Shown: positions 8,321 to 17,166, numbered from the stretch's first letter. The stretch: DNA of 64,000 bases from DATARR01 sp044868005 (GCA_044868005.1 JBIOVX010000215.1:38170-102169); one strand, 5' to 3'. Numbers and translations are program-made. Notes: a model not told the origin generated them from the letters alone.

Positions 8321-9846
8321 GCCGACCTCCCTGTAGCATCCACCAACCCCGCCGCGTCCAGGATGAGCGCCGCCCTGCCGTCGCCGAGAATGGTGGTCGC
8401 CGCGACGCCGGGGTGGCGCCCGCCGAGATCGTCGAGGCTCCGCACCACCACCTCCCGGATGCCATGGATGTGATCGACGGCGAGGGCCCGGTAGGCATTG
8501 CGGACCTCGAGGACCACCGCGCGGCCGGCGCGGCGGCGCACCGGCGACGTGCCGAAGCAGCGCCCCAGGTCCAGCAGCGGGATGAGGCCGCCGCGCCATG
8601 CGAGGAAGAGCTCGCCTTCGACTTCCTGGACTTTCTCGGGTGTCAGCTCGACGCTCTCGATCACGGAGAGGAGCGGCAGCACGTACTCCTCGCCGTCGCT
8701 CGCCAGCAGGAGGACGCGGGTGATGGAGACGGCGAGCGGCAGGCGCAGCCGGAACAGTGTGCCCACGCCCTCCTCCGAGAAGACCTCGATGCGTCCGCCG
8801 TGCCGGCCGACCGCGTCGCGGACGGCCGCGAGGCCCACCCCGCGTCCCGCGGAGAGATCGGCGCTCGACAGGGTCGAGAAGCCCGGCAGGAAGAGCAGGG
8901 ACAGCGGATCCTCGCCGGAGGCCAGAGGCGTGCCGCGCCGCGCCGCCTCGGCGGCCACCGCTTCCTTCTGGATCCCGCGTCCGTCGTCGAGGACGTCGAT
9001 CCTCACCTCGCGCGCATCGGCCTCGGCGGCGAGGCGGATGAGGCCTTCGCCCTTGCCGGCCCGGCGGCGCTCCTCGGGAGTCTCCAGCCCGTGGATGACG
9101 GCGTTGCGCACCAGATGCCCCAGGGCCTCGCTCGACAGCTCCAGCAAGGCCTTGTCGAGCGGCGTTTCGCCGCCGCGGGTCTCGAAGCGCGCCGCCTTGC
9201 CGGTGCGGGCGCTCTCGTCGTGAACGAGCCTGGCGAGCGAGCGGAACAGCGTGCGCAGCGGCACCATGCGCAGGTCCATGACCCCCTGGCGAAGCCGGCC
9301 GAGGGTGCCGGCGAGCAGCTCGCCCGCCCGCTCGACGTCCGCCAGTCCCGGCGGACGCAGACCGGCCGCGCCGAGCTCCGCCCGGTGCCGCGCCAGCGCC
9401 TCCTCCAGGTGATTGCGCTGGATCACCACCTCGCCCAGGAGATCGACCAGCGAATCGAGGGCGGAAAAGGCCACGCGCACGCTGGCCTCTCGGCTGGGAG
9501 CCCTCTCCAGCGTCTCGCCGCCCGCCGCGGCCTGCTGCATCAGCCGGCGGAAGCGGTCCACGCCGTTCAGCAGCTCGTCGGTTTCCGGCGCCGCCGTGGC
9601 GAGGGATTCGGCGCCGTCCTCGAGCTCATGGGCGAGAGACTGGAGCTCCTGGAGCCCGACGATGCCGGAGTTGCCTTTGAGCGTATGGAGCTGCAGCTTG
9701 ATCTCGGCGATGGCGCCGGCGTCGAACCGGCCCTCCTCCGCGCCCGCCAGCAGCAGATCCTCCAGCCGGCCGAGACGCTCCTGGGCTTCGAGCAGGAAGT
9801 CTCCGAGCAGGCCGCTCAAACCCTCGCCCGCGGCGGCGGAGCTCAC
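8317..9846 (-). CDS. cheA: CheA, chemotaxis histidine kinase
   Basis: Autophosphorylating kinase of 509 residues. The HPt domain (about 1-105) holds phospho-acceptor His54 in LQLHTLKGNSG. A dimerisation region with SALDSLVDLLGEVVIQRNHL follows, then the HATPase domain with N box LVRNAVIHGLE, G1 DDGRGI and G2 GRGVGLAAVR, then a CheW-like regulatory domain at the C terminus. It is shorter than typical CheA because HPt connects almost directly to dimerisation; I see no P2 domain for binding CheY/CheB. It starts with GTG at 9846, overlapping the upstream stop as GTGA. A P2-less CheA can still phosphorylate its regulators but usually with less docking specificity. Confidence 0.96.
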   Translation of the reverse strand: MSSAAAGEGLSGLLGDFLLEAQERLGRLEDLLLAGAEEGRFDAGAIAEIKLQLHTLKGNSGIVGLQELQSLAHELEDGAESLATAAPETDELLNGVDRFRRLMQQAAAGGETLERAPSREASVRVAFSALDSLVDLLGEVVIQRNHLEEALARHRAELGAAGLRPPGLADVERAGELLAGTLGRLRQGVMDLRMVPLRTLFRSLARLVHDESARTGKAARFETRGGETPLDKALLELSSEALGHLVRNAVIHGLETPEERRRAGKGEGLIRLAAEADAREVRIDVLDDGRGIQKEAVAAEAARRGTPLASGEDPLSLLFLPGFSTLSSADLSAGRGVGLAAVRDAVGRHGGRIEVFSEEGVGTLFRLRLPLAVSITRVLLLASDGEEYVLPLLSVIESVELTPEKVQEVEGELFLAWRGGLIPLLDLGRCFGTSPVRRRAGRAVVLEVRNAYRALAVDHIHGIREVVVRSLDDLGGRHPGVAATTILGDGRAALILDAAGLVDATGRSA

Positions 9847-10295
9847 GGCGTGATCCTGACCACCTTGACGCCCGAGCCGAGAGAAGCGTCCGCCGCGACG
9901 TAGCCGACGGCTCCGCGGTGGGCGCGCACGTAGGCGACGATCTCGGCGCTGGACGCTTTCTCCGGCGGCGGCACCTCGCGTCCGGAGAAGATCATCTTCT
10001 GCCAGTAGGCTTTGACCGCCGCCGTGCTCTTCTGGTGCACCTGGCGCGAGAAGCTCTCGCGAACCCCGGACCCCTCCGGAAGATCGACGGGCATCACCTC
10101 CTCGCCCTGCGGCCAGCGGGGAGTCTTCTTCAAGAAAAAGTTGGAGAGCTCCTCGCCGCTCATCGCCGCGGCCGGATTGGCGGCGTTGACGATCACCACG
10201 AACGGCTCGGCGGCGCCGGCGCCACCCACCGCGAGAAGACAGCAGGCCAGCGCCAGCACAGCCGGCAAAAAGAGCCGCTTGCCGCGGGGAGACAT
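9843..10295 (-). CDS. Periplasmic PstS-like substrate-binding protein, first gene of the chemosensory operon
   Basis: Small exported protein of about 150 residues. A signal peptide (KRLFLPAVLALACCLLAVGG, then AGA-A) precedes a single lobe resembling phosphate-ABC-type binding proteins: FVVIVNAANPAAAMSGEEL, NFFLKK, PVDLPEGSGVRESF, and the closing AVGYVAADASLGSGVKVV. At this size it is only half of a classical PstS. Its stop overlaps the cheA GTG start, so it is co-expressed with the receptor system and may present a ligand to the MCP. The ATG at 10295 gives a clean signal peptide but lacks a ribosome site. An in-frame ATG at 10370 has GGGGGAG upstream and would add 25 residues, so the start is unsettled. 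Confidence 0.75.
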   Translation of the reverse strand: MSPRGKRLFLPAVLALACCLLAVGGAGAAEPFVVIVNAANPAAAMSGEELSNFFLKKTPRWPQGEEVMPVDLPEGSGVRESFSRQVHQKSTAAVKAYWQKMIFSGREVPPPEKASSAEIVAYVRAHRGAVGYVAADASLGSGVKVVRITP

Positions 10296-10397
10296 CGATC
10301 GCTGTGGGTTATGCACAACAGCTCCGGACACGAACCAAGAATCGAGGAAAAAGATGGCGCGAGTATCCATCTTCTCCCCCGGGCACGTCAAGCGCGC

Positions 10398-11450
10398 TCA
10401 GGGACAGGCGAAGGCGTTGGTGTCGATGGTGGCAGCGGCCGCCTGGCCGGCTGGATTCTCGTACTTCTTCACCTTCCCGGTCGCGGTGTCCGTCACCTTG
10501 ACGATGTAGTGGACGGTGGTGGCACCGGCGGCGAACACCCAGAATTGGCCGTTGTGGGCGCAGGCGTCAGTCACCTTCACCATCACCTCCCAGTCGGCTT
10601 GCGTGAAAAACCAGAAAACGCCCGAGTTCGCGGCGGCGCCAGGCACTACCTTGCCGGCTTGCGCGGCGCCGCCGGTATCCCAGGAGGCCTCGACGCGGAA
10701 GCGGCCGCGATTGAGGCAGAGATTCGTGGCGGTGGGCGTGCAGACGCTGCTCGCCGCCGGCCGGCTCTCGCCGGCGAGGAAGCGGAAGCCCTCCGCAATC
10801 GAGGCATCGGGCCAGGAGCTGTGGCCGTAGCCAGCCTGCACGTCCTCCTCCCAGGGCACGCCGAGCCGGGTCCATTGCGCCTTGAGCTTGGCGTACGCGC
10901 CGCCGGTGTAGTTCGGATCGCCGGTGCCGTAGTACATGCGGATCGGCGGCTTGTAGGCGGGATCGGCGAGCGAGCTGACGGCATAGAAGGGAGCCGCGAG
11001 GGTGAAGACGGCACTGTACTGCGAGCCGGCGTAGGCGAGCAGGTAGGCGTAGGCCCCTCCCGCCGAATGGCCGGCCACCGCGATGCGGCGGTCGTCCACC
11101 GCCACCTTTTCCCGCGCCAGGCGCAAGGTCTCGGCGACGGTGCGCGCGTCGGTTTCCGTTCCCCAGCCGAGGCCGGACGACTTCGGCATCGCCACCACGC
11201 ATCCGGCCTGGTCGGCGGCGACGCCGACGGAGAACCGGTAACCGGAAGGGTTCGCGCCGGCGCCGTGAAAGAAGAGCACGAGGGGAGGCTGCGAGAACTC
11301 GACGCCCTGCGGGACGTAGAGCCAGAAGTACGAGCCGGTCGCGGGAACGTCGATCCGCGACCAGCGGGAGGACAGGGTTTGCGCTCCGGCCATGCCCGGG
11401 AGGGCCAGCAGGAGGGGGGCAATGAGGACAACGAGGGTAGAAATCTTCAC
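10398..11450 (-). CDS. Exported alpha/beta-hydrolase (PHB-depolymerase-like esterase) with C-terminal accessory domain
   Basis: Secreted serine esterase of 350 residues. A signal peptide (STLVVLIAPLLLALPGMAGA) leads into an esterase domain of the polyhydroxyalkanoate depolymerase/feruloyl esterase type: oxyanion segment LFFHGAGANPSGY, nucleophile motif AVAGHSAGGAYAY, acid region MYYGTGDPNYTGG and His in GYGHSSW. From about residue 245 a separate domain begins with LCLNRGRFRVEASW and includes GVFWFFTQADWEVMVKV and NGQFWVFAAGATTVHYIVKV. This domain recurs at the C terminus of exported acidobacterial proteins and has no assigned function that I know of. Start is GTG at 11450, overlapping the preceding gene as GTGA. 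The natural ester substrate is unknown. Confidence 0.85.
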   Translation of the reverse strand: MKISTLVVLIAPLLLALPGMAGAQTLSSRWSRIDVPATGSYFWLYVPQGVEFSQPPLVLFFHGAGANPSGYRFSVGVAADQAGCVVAMPKSSGLGWGTETDARTVAETLRLAREKVAVDDRRIAVAGHSAGGAYAYLLAYAGSQYSAVFTLAAPFYAVSSLADPAYKPPIRMYYGTGDPNYTGGAYAKLKAQWTRLGVPWEEDVQAGYGHSSWPDASIAEGFRFLAGESRPAASSVCTPTATNLCLNRGRFRVEASWDTGGAAQAGKVVPGAAANSGVFWFFTQADWEVMVKVTDACAHNGQFWVFAAGATTVHYIVKVTDTATGKVKKYENPAGQAAAATIDTNAFACP

Positions 11451-11833
11451 GGTGTCGCGCTCCGCAGCACTTCCAGGAAGGGCCTCCCCCACGTCTCCAT
11501 CCGCGCCTCCAGCCTGGCGGTGCAGTCACAGTCGCAGCAGGCCCAGGGCTCCTCGCCGGAGAGATCGCGGCAGCGCTCCCGGCGGTGAGCGTCCTGGACG
11601 CGCACGAGCTCGAAATATTCTTCCCAGTAAGGCCGCTCCTCGGCGAGGGGCTCCCAGCAGAAACAGACCTCGACCCAACGGATGGCGCCATCGCCGAGGA
11701 GGCGGGCCTGGGCCATGTCGCTCAGGTACTCGTCGCCGGCCACGGAGCCGAGGCCCAGGGTGCCGCTGTCGATGGCCCGTAACAGATCGGCCTCGCGCCC
11801 GGGCCGGACGCGCGCCGTCACCAGATACCGCAC
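11447..11833 (-). CDS. Small conserved-looking protein, function unknown
   Basis: A 128-residue soluble protein starting MRYLVTARVRPGREADLL, which resembles the first beta-alpha unit of ferredoxin-like dimeric alpha/beta-barrel proteins. It has a cysteine-rich patch, EEPWACCDCDCTARLE, near residue 100. The only available start is GTG at 11833, because a stop (the TAG that ends the upstream gene) lies just before it in the same frame. It sits between the outer-membrane fusion protein (9-base gap) and the exported esterase (GTGA overlap), so the three are likely co-transcribed. The Cys cluster could bind metal; no family assignment can be made from sequence reading alone. Confidence 0.65.
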   Translation of the reverse strand: MRYLVTARVRPGREADLLRAIDSGTLGLGSVAGDEYLSDMAQARLLGDGAIRWVEVCFCWEPLAEERPYWEEYFELVRVQDAHRRERCRDLSGEEPWACCDCDCTARLEARMETWGRPFLEVLRSATP

Positions 11834-11842
11834 ACCGTCATT

Positions 11843-14800
11843 CTACCAGCCCGGCGAGATGAGGAAGCCGGTGACCCAGCTCTCCTTCGGCCGCTGGAAC
11901 GGTTTCGCGTAGTAGAACTCCAGCACGGCAAAGCCTCCCAGCAGCATGCGCGCCGAGATGCCGGCGCTGAACACCGGCACGCGCTCGGTGGTATTCGTCT
12001 CGAAGATCAGCTTCGGCGTCTGGCCTTTCGTCCAGGCCGTCCCCGCGTCGACGAAGAAGTTGAGGTCCGTGGGCAGGAAGGGGGCGCGGATCAGGCCGTA
12101 GCCCTCGACCCCCAGCAGCGGCACCCGCACCTCGAGGTTCGCCACCGCGATCCGGCTGCCCACCAGACGGTTGATCTCACGGCAGGACTGCGTGTTGCCC
12201 GGCTCGGGGGTGCACTCCGAGAGCCCGATGTCGCCCAACTCGTAGCCGCGCACCAGCGTGGGATAGCCGACGTAGAGGGTGGACAGGCGGGGGCTCTCGG
12301 CGTCCCGGCCGTAACGGCCGTAGTGGAGGCCCCGCATGGCGAGAGTCACCGGCCGGAAGAAGAAATAGCGCCGGTAGTCCGCGGTCAGCGACTGGAACTC
12401 GAGATCGCCGAAGGTCGGCTCGATGCCCAAGCGGTAACGGCGGCCGCGCACCGGCGCCGTAAAGCCGAAGTAGCTGCTGTCGCCGACGAAGGAGAAAGTG
12501 CCCTGGTAGAGCTGGAGATCGCTCGGGGCCGGCAGGTCATCAGTGAAGCGGTCCACCACGGTGTTGCCGATGACCGCGACCTGCTCGAGCTCGTTCTTGA
12601 AGCCGATGCGGGTGATGCCCGCCGAGGCCTCCAGCCGCTGCGTGGTGGAGAACGGGTATTGCGTGATGAACTCCGCGCGGTCCTCGGTGATCGTCTGGCG
12701 GAGCTGCTGCACGATCGTCGCCTCCACCGGGGTGCCGTCGATCTCCACGGTGCCGTTGGTGACCGTGGTGAACGCCGTGATGTAGGGCAGGTGGCTGGCG
12801 GCGCCGCCCCATTGCAGGCGGCGGGCGAGGTTCAGGTAATAGCTCTGGAAGCCGAACTCGTTCAAGGCCCCCGACTGCCCCTGCACGGCGAAGCCGATCT
12901 CCCGCTGGCCGAGCTCGTCGCTGAAGATCGCCGCTATGTCGCCGCCGACGCCGGTGCCGTACGTGCTGCTGTAGCCGACGCCGATGGCCGGTCCGATCCA
13001 GTCGAGCTTGAAGCCGGGATGGTACGGCCGGATCGCCGGCGGCTCGCCCGCCGGCTGCACCGGCAGCGACCGCTCGCGCAGGTACTCGGCGACGAGGCTG
13101 CGCGTCTCCGTCTTCTGCGGCGGCAGCAGGGCCGCCCGCGCCTCGGCGGCCTCGTCGCGGGCCGCCACCACCGGCTCGCCGCGCGCCGCCTCGCGACTCA
13201 GGGAGTGCACCTCGTACCGGTCGTTGTTGAAGATCGACACCAGGATTTCGCCGGTGCGGTCCGAGACCGACAACGCCGGCGAGAGCCGGGTGATGCCGGC
13301 GACACCGGTGGCCGCGCGGGTGACGCGGAACAGCTCGCCGCTGCCGAGCGACAGCCGGTAGAGATCGCTGACGCCGGCGCGGTCGGAGAGGAAGTAGAGG
13401 TCTTCGCCGCCGGGGCCGAAGCGCGGGTTGATCTGGGTGGAGCCCGCCATGGGAGCGACCACCTGCCGCGACTGGCCGCTCGCCACGTCCATCACCCAGA
13501 TGCCGACGTCGCTGTATTGCCGGTTGGCCGGATCGCCGCCGGTCCCGCGGTCGGAGACGTAGGCCAGGCTGCGGCCATCCGGAGACCATTCGGGCTGCAG
13601 CTCGGCGTAGGCGTCGTCGGTCACCCGCCGTGAGCGGCCGCTCTCCAGGTCGACCAGGAAGAGGTCCGTCCAACCGCCCACGGAGCCGGAAAGGGCGATG
13701 GAGCGGCCGTCCGGCGACCAGGCGGGATTCCACAGCTGCCCGGCCTCGGGGATCCCGATCTTGCGCTCGATGCGGCGGGACTTGACGTTGAGGATCGCCA
13801 GCTCGTTGTCCCCCCGGGTCTGCACCACGAGGGCGAACTTCGTGCCGTCGGGCGACCAGGTGCCGGCCGAGTCGAGGAAACGCAGCGAATCGAGGTGCGC
13901 ATCGGCATCGGCCGAGAACAGCCGGCCTTTGATCTCGCCGGTCCTGGCGTCGGCGAGATAGAGGTCGAAGGTGAACAGGCTGCGCGTCGAGAAGACGGCG
14001 AATTGAGTGCCGTCCGGGCTGAGGACGGGCGAGACGTAGGTATCGATCGTCTTCTGTTCTTTCGGCACCAGGACCCGGCCGAGGACGGCGGGCGTCTGCC
14101 GGCCCTCGATCACCGGCCCATAGGCCTGGCGGATGGCCGCCTTCCAGTCCTCGGAGAACTGCTCGAGGTCGGAGGCCAGCACCTCCTGCAGCGCGCCTTC
14201 GACGCCCACCCGCGTGCCGCGGGCGAACAGCCGGCCGACGACCATGTCCCCCCACCGGCCGCCGACGTAGGCCCAGAAGGCGTGCCCCCAGCGATAGGGG
14301 AAGTAGCGCGGATCGCGGGACAGCTTCTCCAGATCGGGCAGCGAGTCGCGGGCCAGGGCGTCGCGCAGGTACATGGCCGTCTGCGGCGCGAAGCGGCCCA
14401 GCGAGAGGTACTCGGCCATGCCCTCGATGAACCACAGGGGCAGGTCGACGGGCGCGGAGCGGGCAGCCGCCTCCGGCTGGGCCGTGCGCCGGTCCTGCAG
14501 GATGTCGTACTGGAAGACGTGCACCAGCTCGTGGCCGAGGACGTGGTCGGTGTCCTCGAAGTTGCCGGTGAAGGGCAGGACGACACGAGTGCGGAACCCC
14601 TCGGTGAAGCCGCCCGTACCCTCGCCGACGAGGCCGCGGGTGACCGTGGTCTGCTGGAAATCCGCCTGATCGGCGTAGAGGATGATGGTCTTCCGCTCGG
14701 AGAACTCGCGCCCGAAGATCTGTGACAGGCGCCCGTACCAGCGCTCCGCCATGCGGGCGGCCTCGCGCACCGCGGGCTCCTCCTCCGGGTAGAAATGGAT

Positions 14801-14962
14801 GTCGAAATGCTCCGTCTTGAGCACCTGCCAACGGAAATTCTCGTATGCGACCTTGTTGCGGCCGAAGTATTGGGCGGAGGCGTCACCGGGCAGACACGCC
14901 AGAGCAACGAGCGCGAGGACGAGCCGAAGTGCCGTCCGGGAGGGGGGGAGAGGACGGGCCAT
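11843..14962 (-). CDS. Exported metalloprotease / TolB-like propeller / BamA-like outer-membrane fusion
   Basis: A 1039-residue protein with three parts. After a signal peptide ending DASAQ, residues about 45-270 resemble the peptidase-MA gluzincins, with zinc motif HELVH at 144-148 and the downstream FIEGMAEYLSLG helix. Residues about 340-640 contain PD40/TolB-type propeller repeats (SPDGTQFAVFS, SPDGTKFALV, SPDGRSIALSG, SPDGRSLAYVSDR). The C-terminal third resembles the BamA/surface-antigen barrel: VRGYELGDIG, ANLEVRVPLLG, FFVDAGTAW, and an aromatic last residue (LISPGW). ATG at 14962 is supported by AGGAGG. Inference: a surface-anchored protease with a binding propeller, exported through the envelope and held in the outer membrane. 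Confidence 0.85.
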   Translation of the reverse strand: MARPLPPSRTALRLVLALVALACLPGDASAQYFGRNKVAYENFRWQVLKTEHFDIHFYPEEEPAVREAARMAERWYGRLSQIFGREFSERKTIILYADQADFQQTTVTRGLVGEGTGGFTEGFRTRVVLPFTGNFEDTDHVLGHELVHVFQYDILQDRRTAQPEAAARSAPVDLPLWFIEGMAEYLSLGRFAPQTAMYLRDALARDSLPDLEKLSRDPRYFPYRWGHAFWAYVGGRWGDMVVGRLFARGTRVGVEGALQEVLASDLEQFSEDWKAAIRQAYGPVIEGRQTPAVLGRVLVPKEQKTIDTYVSPVLSPDGTQFAVFSTRSLFTFDLYLADARTGEIKGRLFSADADAHLDSLRFLDSAGTWSPDGTKFALVVQTRGDNELAILNVKSRRIERKIGIPEAGQLWNPAWSPDGRSIALSGSVGGWTDLFLVDLESGRSRRVTDDAYAELQPEWSPDGRSLAYVSDRGTGGDPANRQYSDVGIWVMDVASGQSRQVVAPMAGSTQINPRFGPGGEDLYFLSDRAGVSDLYRLSLGSGELFRVTRAATGVAGITRLSPALSVSDRTGEILVSIFNNDRYEVHSLSREAARGEPVVAARDEAAEARAALLPPQKTETRSLVAEYLRERSLPVQPAGEPPAIRPYHPGFKLDWIGPAIGVGYSSTYGTGVGGDIAAIFSDELGQREIGFAVQGQSGALNEFGFQSYYLNLARRLQWGGAASHLPYITAFTTVTNGTVEIDGTPVEATIVQQLRQTITEDRAEFITQYPFSTTQRLEASAGITRIGFKNELEQVAVIGNTVVDRFTDDLPAPSDLQLYQGTFSFVGDSSYFGFTAPVRGRRYRLGIEPTFGDLEFQSLTADYRRYFFFRPVTLAMRGLHYGRYGRDAESPRLSTLYVGYPTLVRGYELGDIGLSECTPEPGNTQSCREINRLVGSRIAVANLEVRVPLLGVEGYGLIRAPFLPTDLNFFVDAGTAWTKGQTPKLIFETNTTERVPVFSAGISARMLLGGFAVLEFYYAKPFQRPKESWVTGFLISPGW

Positions 14963-15101
14963 GGGACCTCCTTTGCCTGATCGGGAGAAGACCGCGCCGG
15001 ATCGACTGCGGGACTTCACGGCACCGGTGACCTCCCCCGACCGTCCGGCATTCAAAACCGGTGCCTCGGACCTTACTATCTTAGCGCGAACTCCTCGCGT
15101 C

Positions 15102-16646
15102 TCAGGAAGGCCGGGGAGATGAAGGTCCGGAGACGACCGCCGCATCCACCGGGCTCTTCCTTGCGAACAGCCGCTTCGCCGCGAGCCGCGCGTGGTCCAG
15201 CTCGGCGAGCGCCCACAGCTTCAAACCCTTGGCGACCATGCGGAACGGCGCGAACTGGAGGTCGAAGAGCGCCTTGACCCGCCGGCCGTCGTTGCGCCTC
15301 CCCGCTTCGCCGGCGGCCCGGCGGGCCAGCGCGATCGCTTTGAACCGGCGGTTGTAGATCCGCATCAGGTGATAGCTGAAGAAGGCGGGCTTGGGGCCCA
15401 GGACGGGCATCCAGTGAAATTTGCCGAACACGCGGTAGGCCGGAATGACCACGAAGATGTAGTACTGCGCCGTCTCGATGAGGAACGAGGCCGAGAGCAG
15501 GTCGTGCTCCCCCATGTAGAAGTACTTGTCCTTGTAGATCGCCTGGAAGAAGCGGTGGTAAGAGCGGATGAAGGTCTCGTTGTGCTCGGCGATACGGGCG
15601 GCGACGTCCTCCCCCGCCGTCTGCGCCTTGACGATCTCCACCGTCGCCTCGACGGAGAAGGAGGCGTGGTCCAGCCCCGGCGAATAGTAGGGATCGATAA
15701 ACGCCGCCGCGTCCCCCATCAGCGCCCAGCCGTCGCCCATGTACTGGCGGGTGAAATAGGCCAGGTTGGAGTAGGTCCGCAGGTCGTCCGCCTTCATCCG
15801 AGCGCCCGCCAGCAGCTCGGCCGCCGGGGGAATGGCGTGCAGAAACCGCAGGTACTCGCTCGCCAGATTCTCGCCCCGGTCGAGATGGACCAGACGCATG
15901 TCGAAGACGATGCCGACGCTGGTCTCGCCGTTGCCCAGGGGGATGAACCAGACCCAGTAGCCGAAACCCAGGTAGTGGTTGGTGGCCAGCCGGCGGGAGG
16001 AGACGTTGCCGCTGGAGAAGGAAAGCGGACCGCGGGCGGCCACGTCGTCGAGGTGGCGCACGCCCTCCCAGCGGCACCAGATGGCCGCCGTGGGATGCTC
16101 GTGGTTGCGCTCGATCAGCCCCAGCCGCTTGCCGAGGAAGGTGGCGCGGCCCGTGGCGTCGAGCACCCAACGGCAGCCGATGGTCTCCGTCTCTCCGTTC
16201 CGTTCGAAGGTGACGCGGTGGTCGAAAGTCCCCAGCTCGACCTCCCGCACCCGCGCCGGCCGCAAGAGCTCGGTGCCCTCGGCCACCGCGGTCGCCAGCA
16301 GGTGCTCGTCGAGAGTGTCGCGGCGGAGCTGGAAGGAAGGAACGGTGCTGCGCTGGAAGGCGCCGGCCTCGCTCGCCTCGGCATGGCACCCCACCTTCTC
16401 GTTGTGGAACCAGTAGCGAAACCCCTCCTTGGGCAGATGCTCGTTCTCGAGATGCTGCCACATCGCCAGCCGCCGGGTGAGGAACATCCCCGACATCTCG
16501 GTCGTCGCCTCCCCCACCTTGGCGTCGAAGGCCACGGCCCGCTCGACGATCAGGACGGAGAGGTCCGGCCGGTCCCGCCGCAGCAGGATGGCCGCCGAGG
16601 CGCCGCTGAAGGCGCCGCCGAGGATGACGATGTCGTACGTCTTCAT
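15102..16646 (-). CDS. FAD-dependent oxidoreductase of the tryptophan-halogenase superfamily
   Basis: Flavoprotein of 514 residues. The N-terminal dinucleotide fold is DIVILGGAFSGASAAILL, followed by VGEATTEMSGM, matching the GE-x-T region of halogenase-like enzymes. The motif YWVWFIPLG carries WxWxIP, a hallmark of flavin-dependent halogenases, and ALMGDAAAFIDPYYSPGLDHA is the second FAD motif with the distal Pro-x-Ser/Gly segment. Geranylgeranyl reductases share part of this pattern, so halogenation is not certain. No flavin reductase or biosynthetic cluster adjoins it; neighbours are ArfB upstream and the outer-membrane fusion downstream. No convincing ribosome site precedes the ATG at 16646. 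Confidence 0.8.
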   Translation of the reverse strand: MKTYDIVILGGAFSGASAAILLRRDRPDLSVLIVERAVAFDAKVGEATTEMSGMFLTRRLAMWQHLENEHLPKEGFRYWFHNEKVGCHAEASEAGAFQRSTVPSFQLRRDTLDEHLLATAVAEGTELLRPARVREVELGTFDHRVTFERNGETETIGCRWVLDATGRATFLGKRLGLIERNHEHPTAAIWCRWEGVRHLDDVAARGPLSFSSGNVSSRRLATNHYLGFGYWVWFIPLGNGETSVGIVFDMRLVHLDRGENLASEYLRFLHAIPPAAELLAGARMKADDLRTYSNLAYFTRQYMGDGWALMGDAAAFIDPYYSPGLDHASFSVEATVEIVKAQTAGEDVAARIAEHNETFIRSYHRFFQAIYKDKYFYMGEHDLLSASFLIETAQYYIFVVIPAYRVFGKFHWMPVLGPKPAFFSYHLMRIYNRRFKAIALARRAAGEAGRRNDGRRVKALFDLQFAPFRMVAKGLKLWALAELDHARLAAKRLFARKSPVDAAVVSGPSSPRPS

Positions 16647-16692
16647 GGGGTGGAGTTTAACAGTTGTAGAGCGCCTCGGTTTTCACCGTCCC

Positions 16693-17115
16693 CTACTCCC
16701 GCGGGATCGGCGCCGCGCGTTCCCGCTTGCGCTGGCTGCGGCGGCGCTTCTGCTCCAGCCGTCGCGCCCTGGCGGCCCGCGACGGCCGGGTCTTCTTGCG
16801 CGGCGCCTCCTCGCGCAGGCTCTCCCGCAGCAGCTCGGCGAAGCGTTCGACGGCCGCCTCGCGGTTCGCCGCCTGGGTGCGATGCTTCTGGGCCGTGACC
16901 TGGAGGACGCCGTCCTTGGTGATGCGCGTCGCCAGGCGCTGCCGCAGCCGGTCCTTCTGCTCCGCGGAGAGGCTCGGCGAGCCGGCGAGATCGAAGCGCA
17001 GCGTCACCCGCGTCTCCAGCTTGTTGACGTTCTGTCCCCCGGGGCCGCCGCTGCGGGAGGTGAGGAAGGAAACCTCCTCGTCGGCAATGTCGAGACCTTC
17101 GGTGATCGGGATCAT
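16693..17115 (-). CDS. arfB: ArfB/YaeJ-type peptidyl-tRNA hydrolase (ribosome rescue)
   Basis: Stand-alone class I release-factor domain of 140 residues that frees stalled ribosomes. The catalytic GGQ motif is in SGGPGGQNVNKLETRVTLRF, with the domain following to about residue 105, then the family's strongly basic tail (KKTRPSRAARARRLEQKRRR) that enters the empty mRNA channel. Length matches E. coli ArfB. Start at the ATG at 17115 (MIPITEGLDI) is the normal N terminus for the family; no clear ribosome site was seen. It is divergent from the sugar-dehydrogenase-like gene, with only 51 bases between the starts. Confidence 0.93.
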   Translation of the reverse strand: MIPITEGLDIADEEVSFLTSRSGGPGGQNVNKLETRVTLRFDLAGSPSLSAEQKDRLRQRLATRITKDGVLQVTAQKHRTQAANREAAVERFAELLRESLREEAPRKKTRPSRAARARRLEQKRRRSQRKRERAAPIPRE

Positions 17116-17166
17116 GTATTCAACTTTGAGGATAAGATTCAGGGCGTCACGGAAGGAGACTCCATC

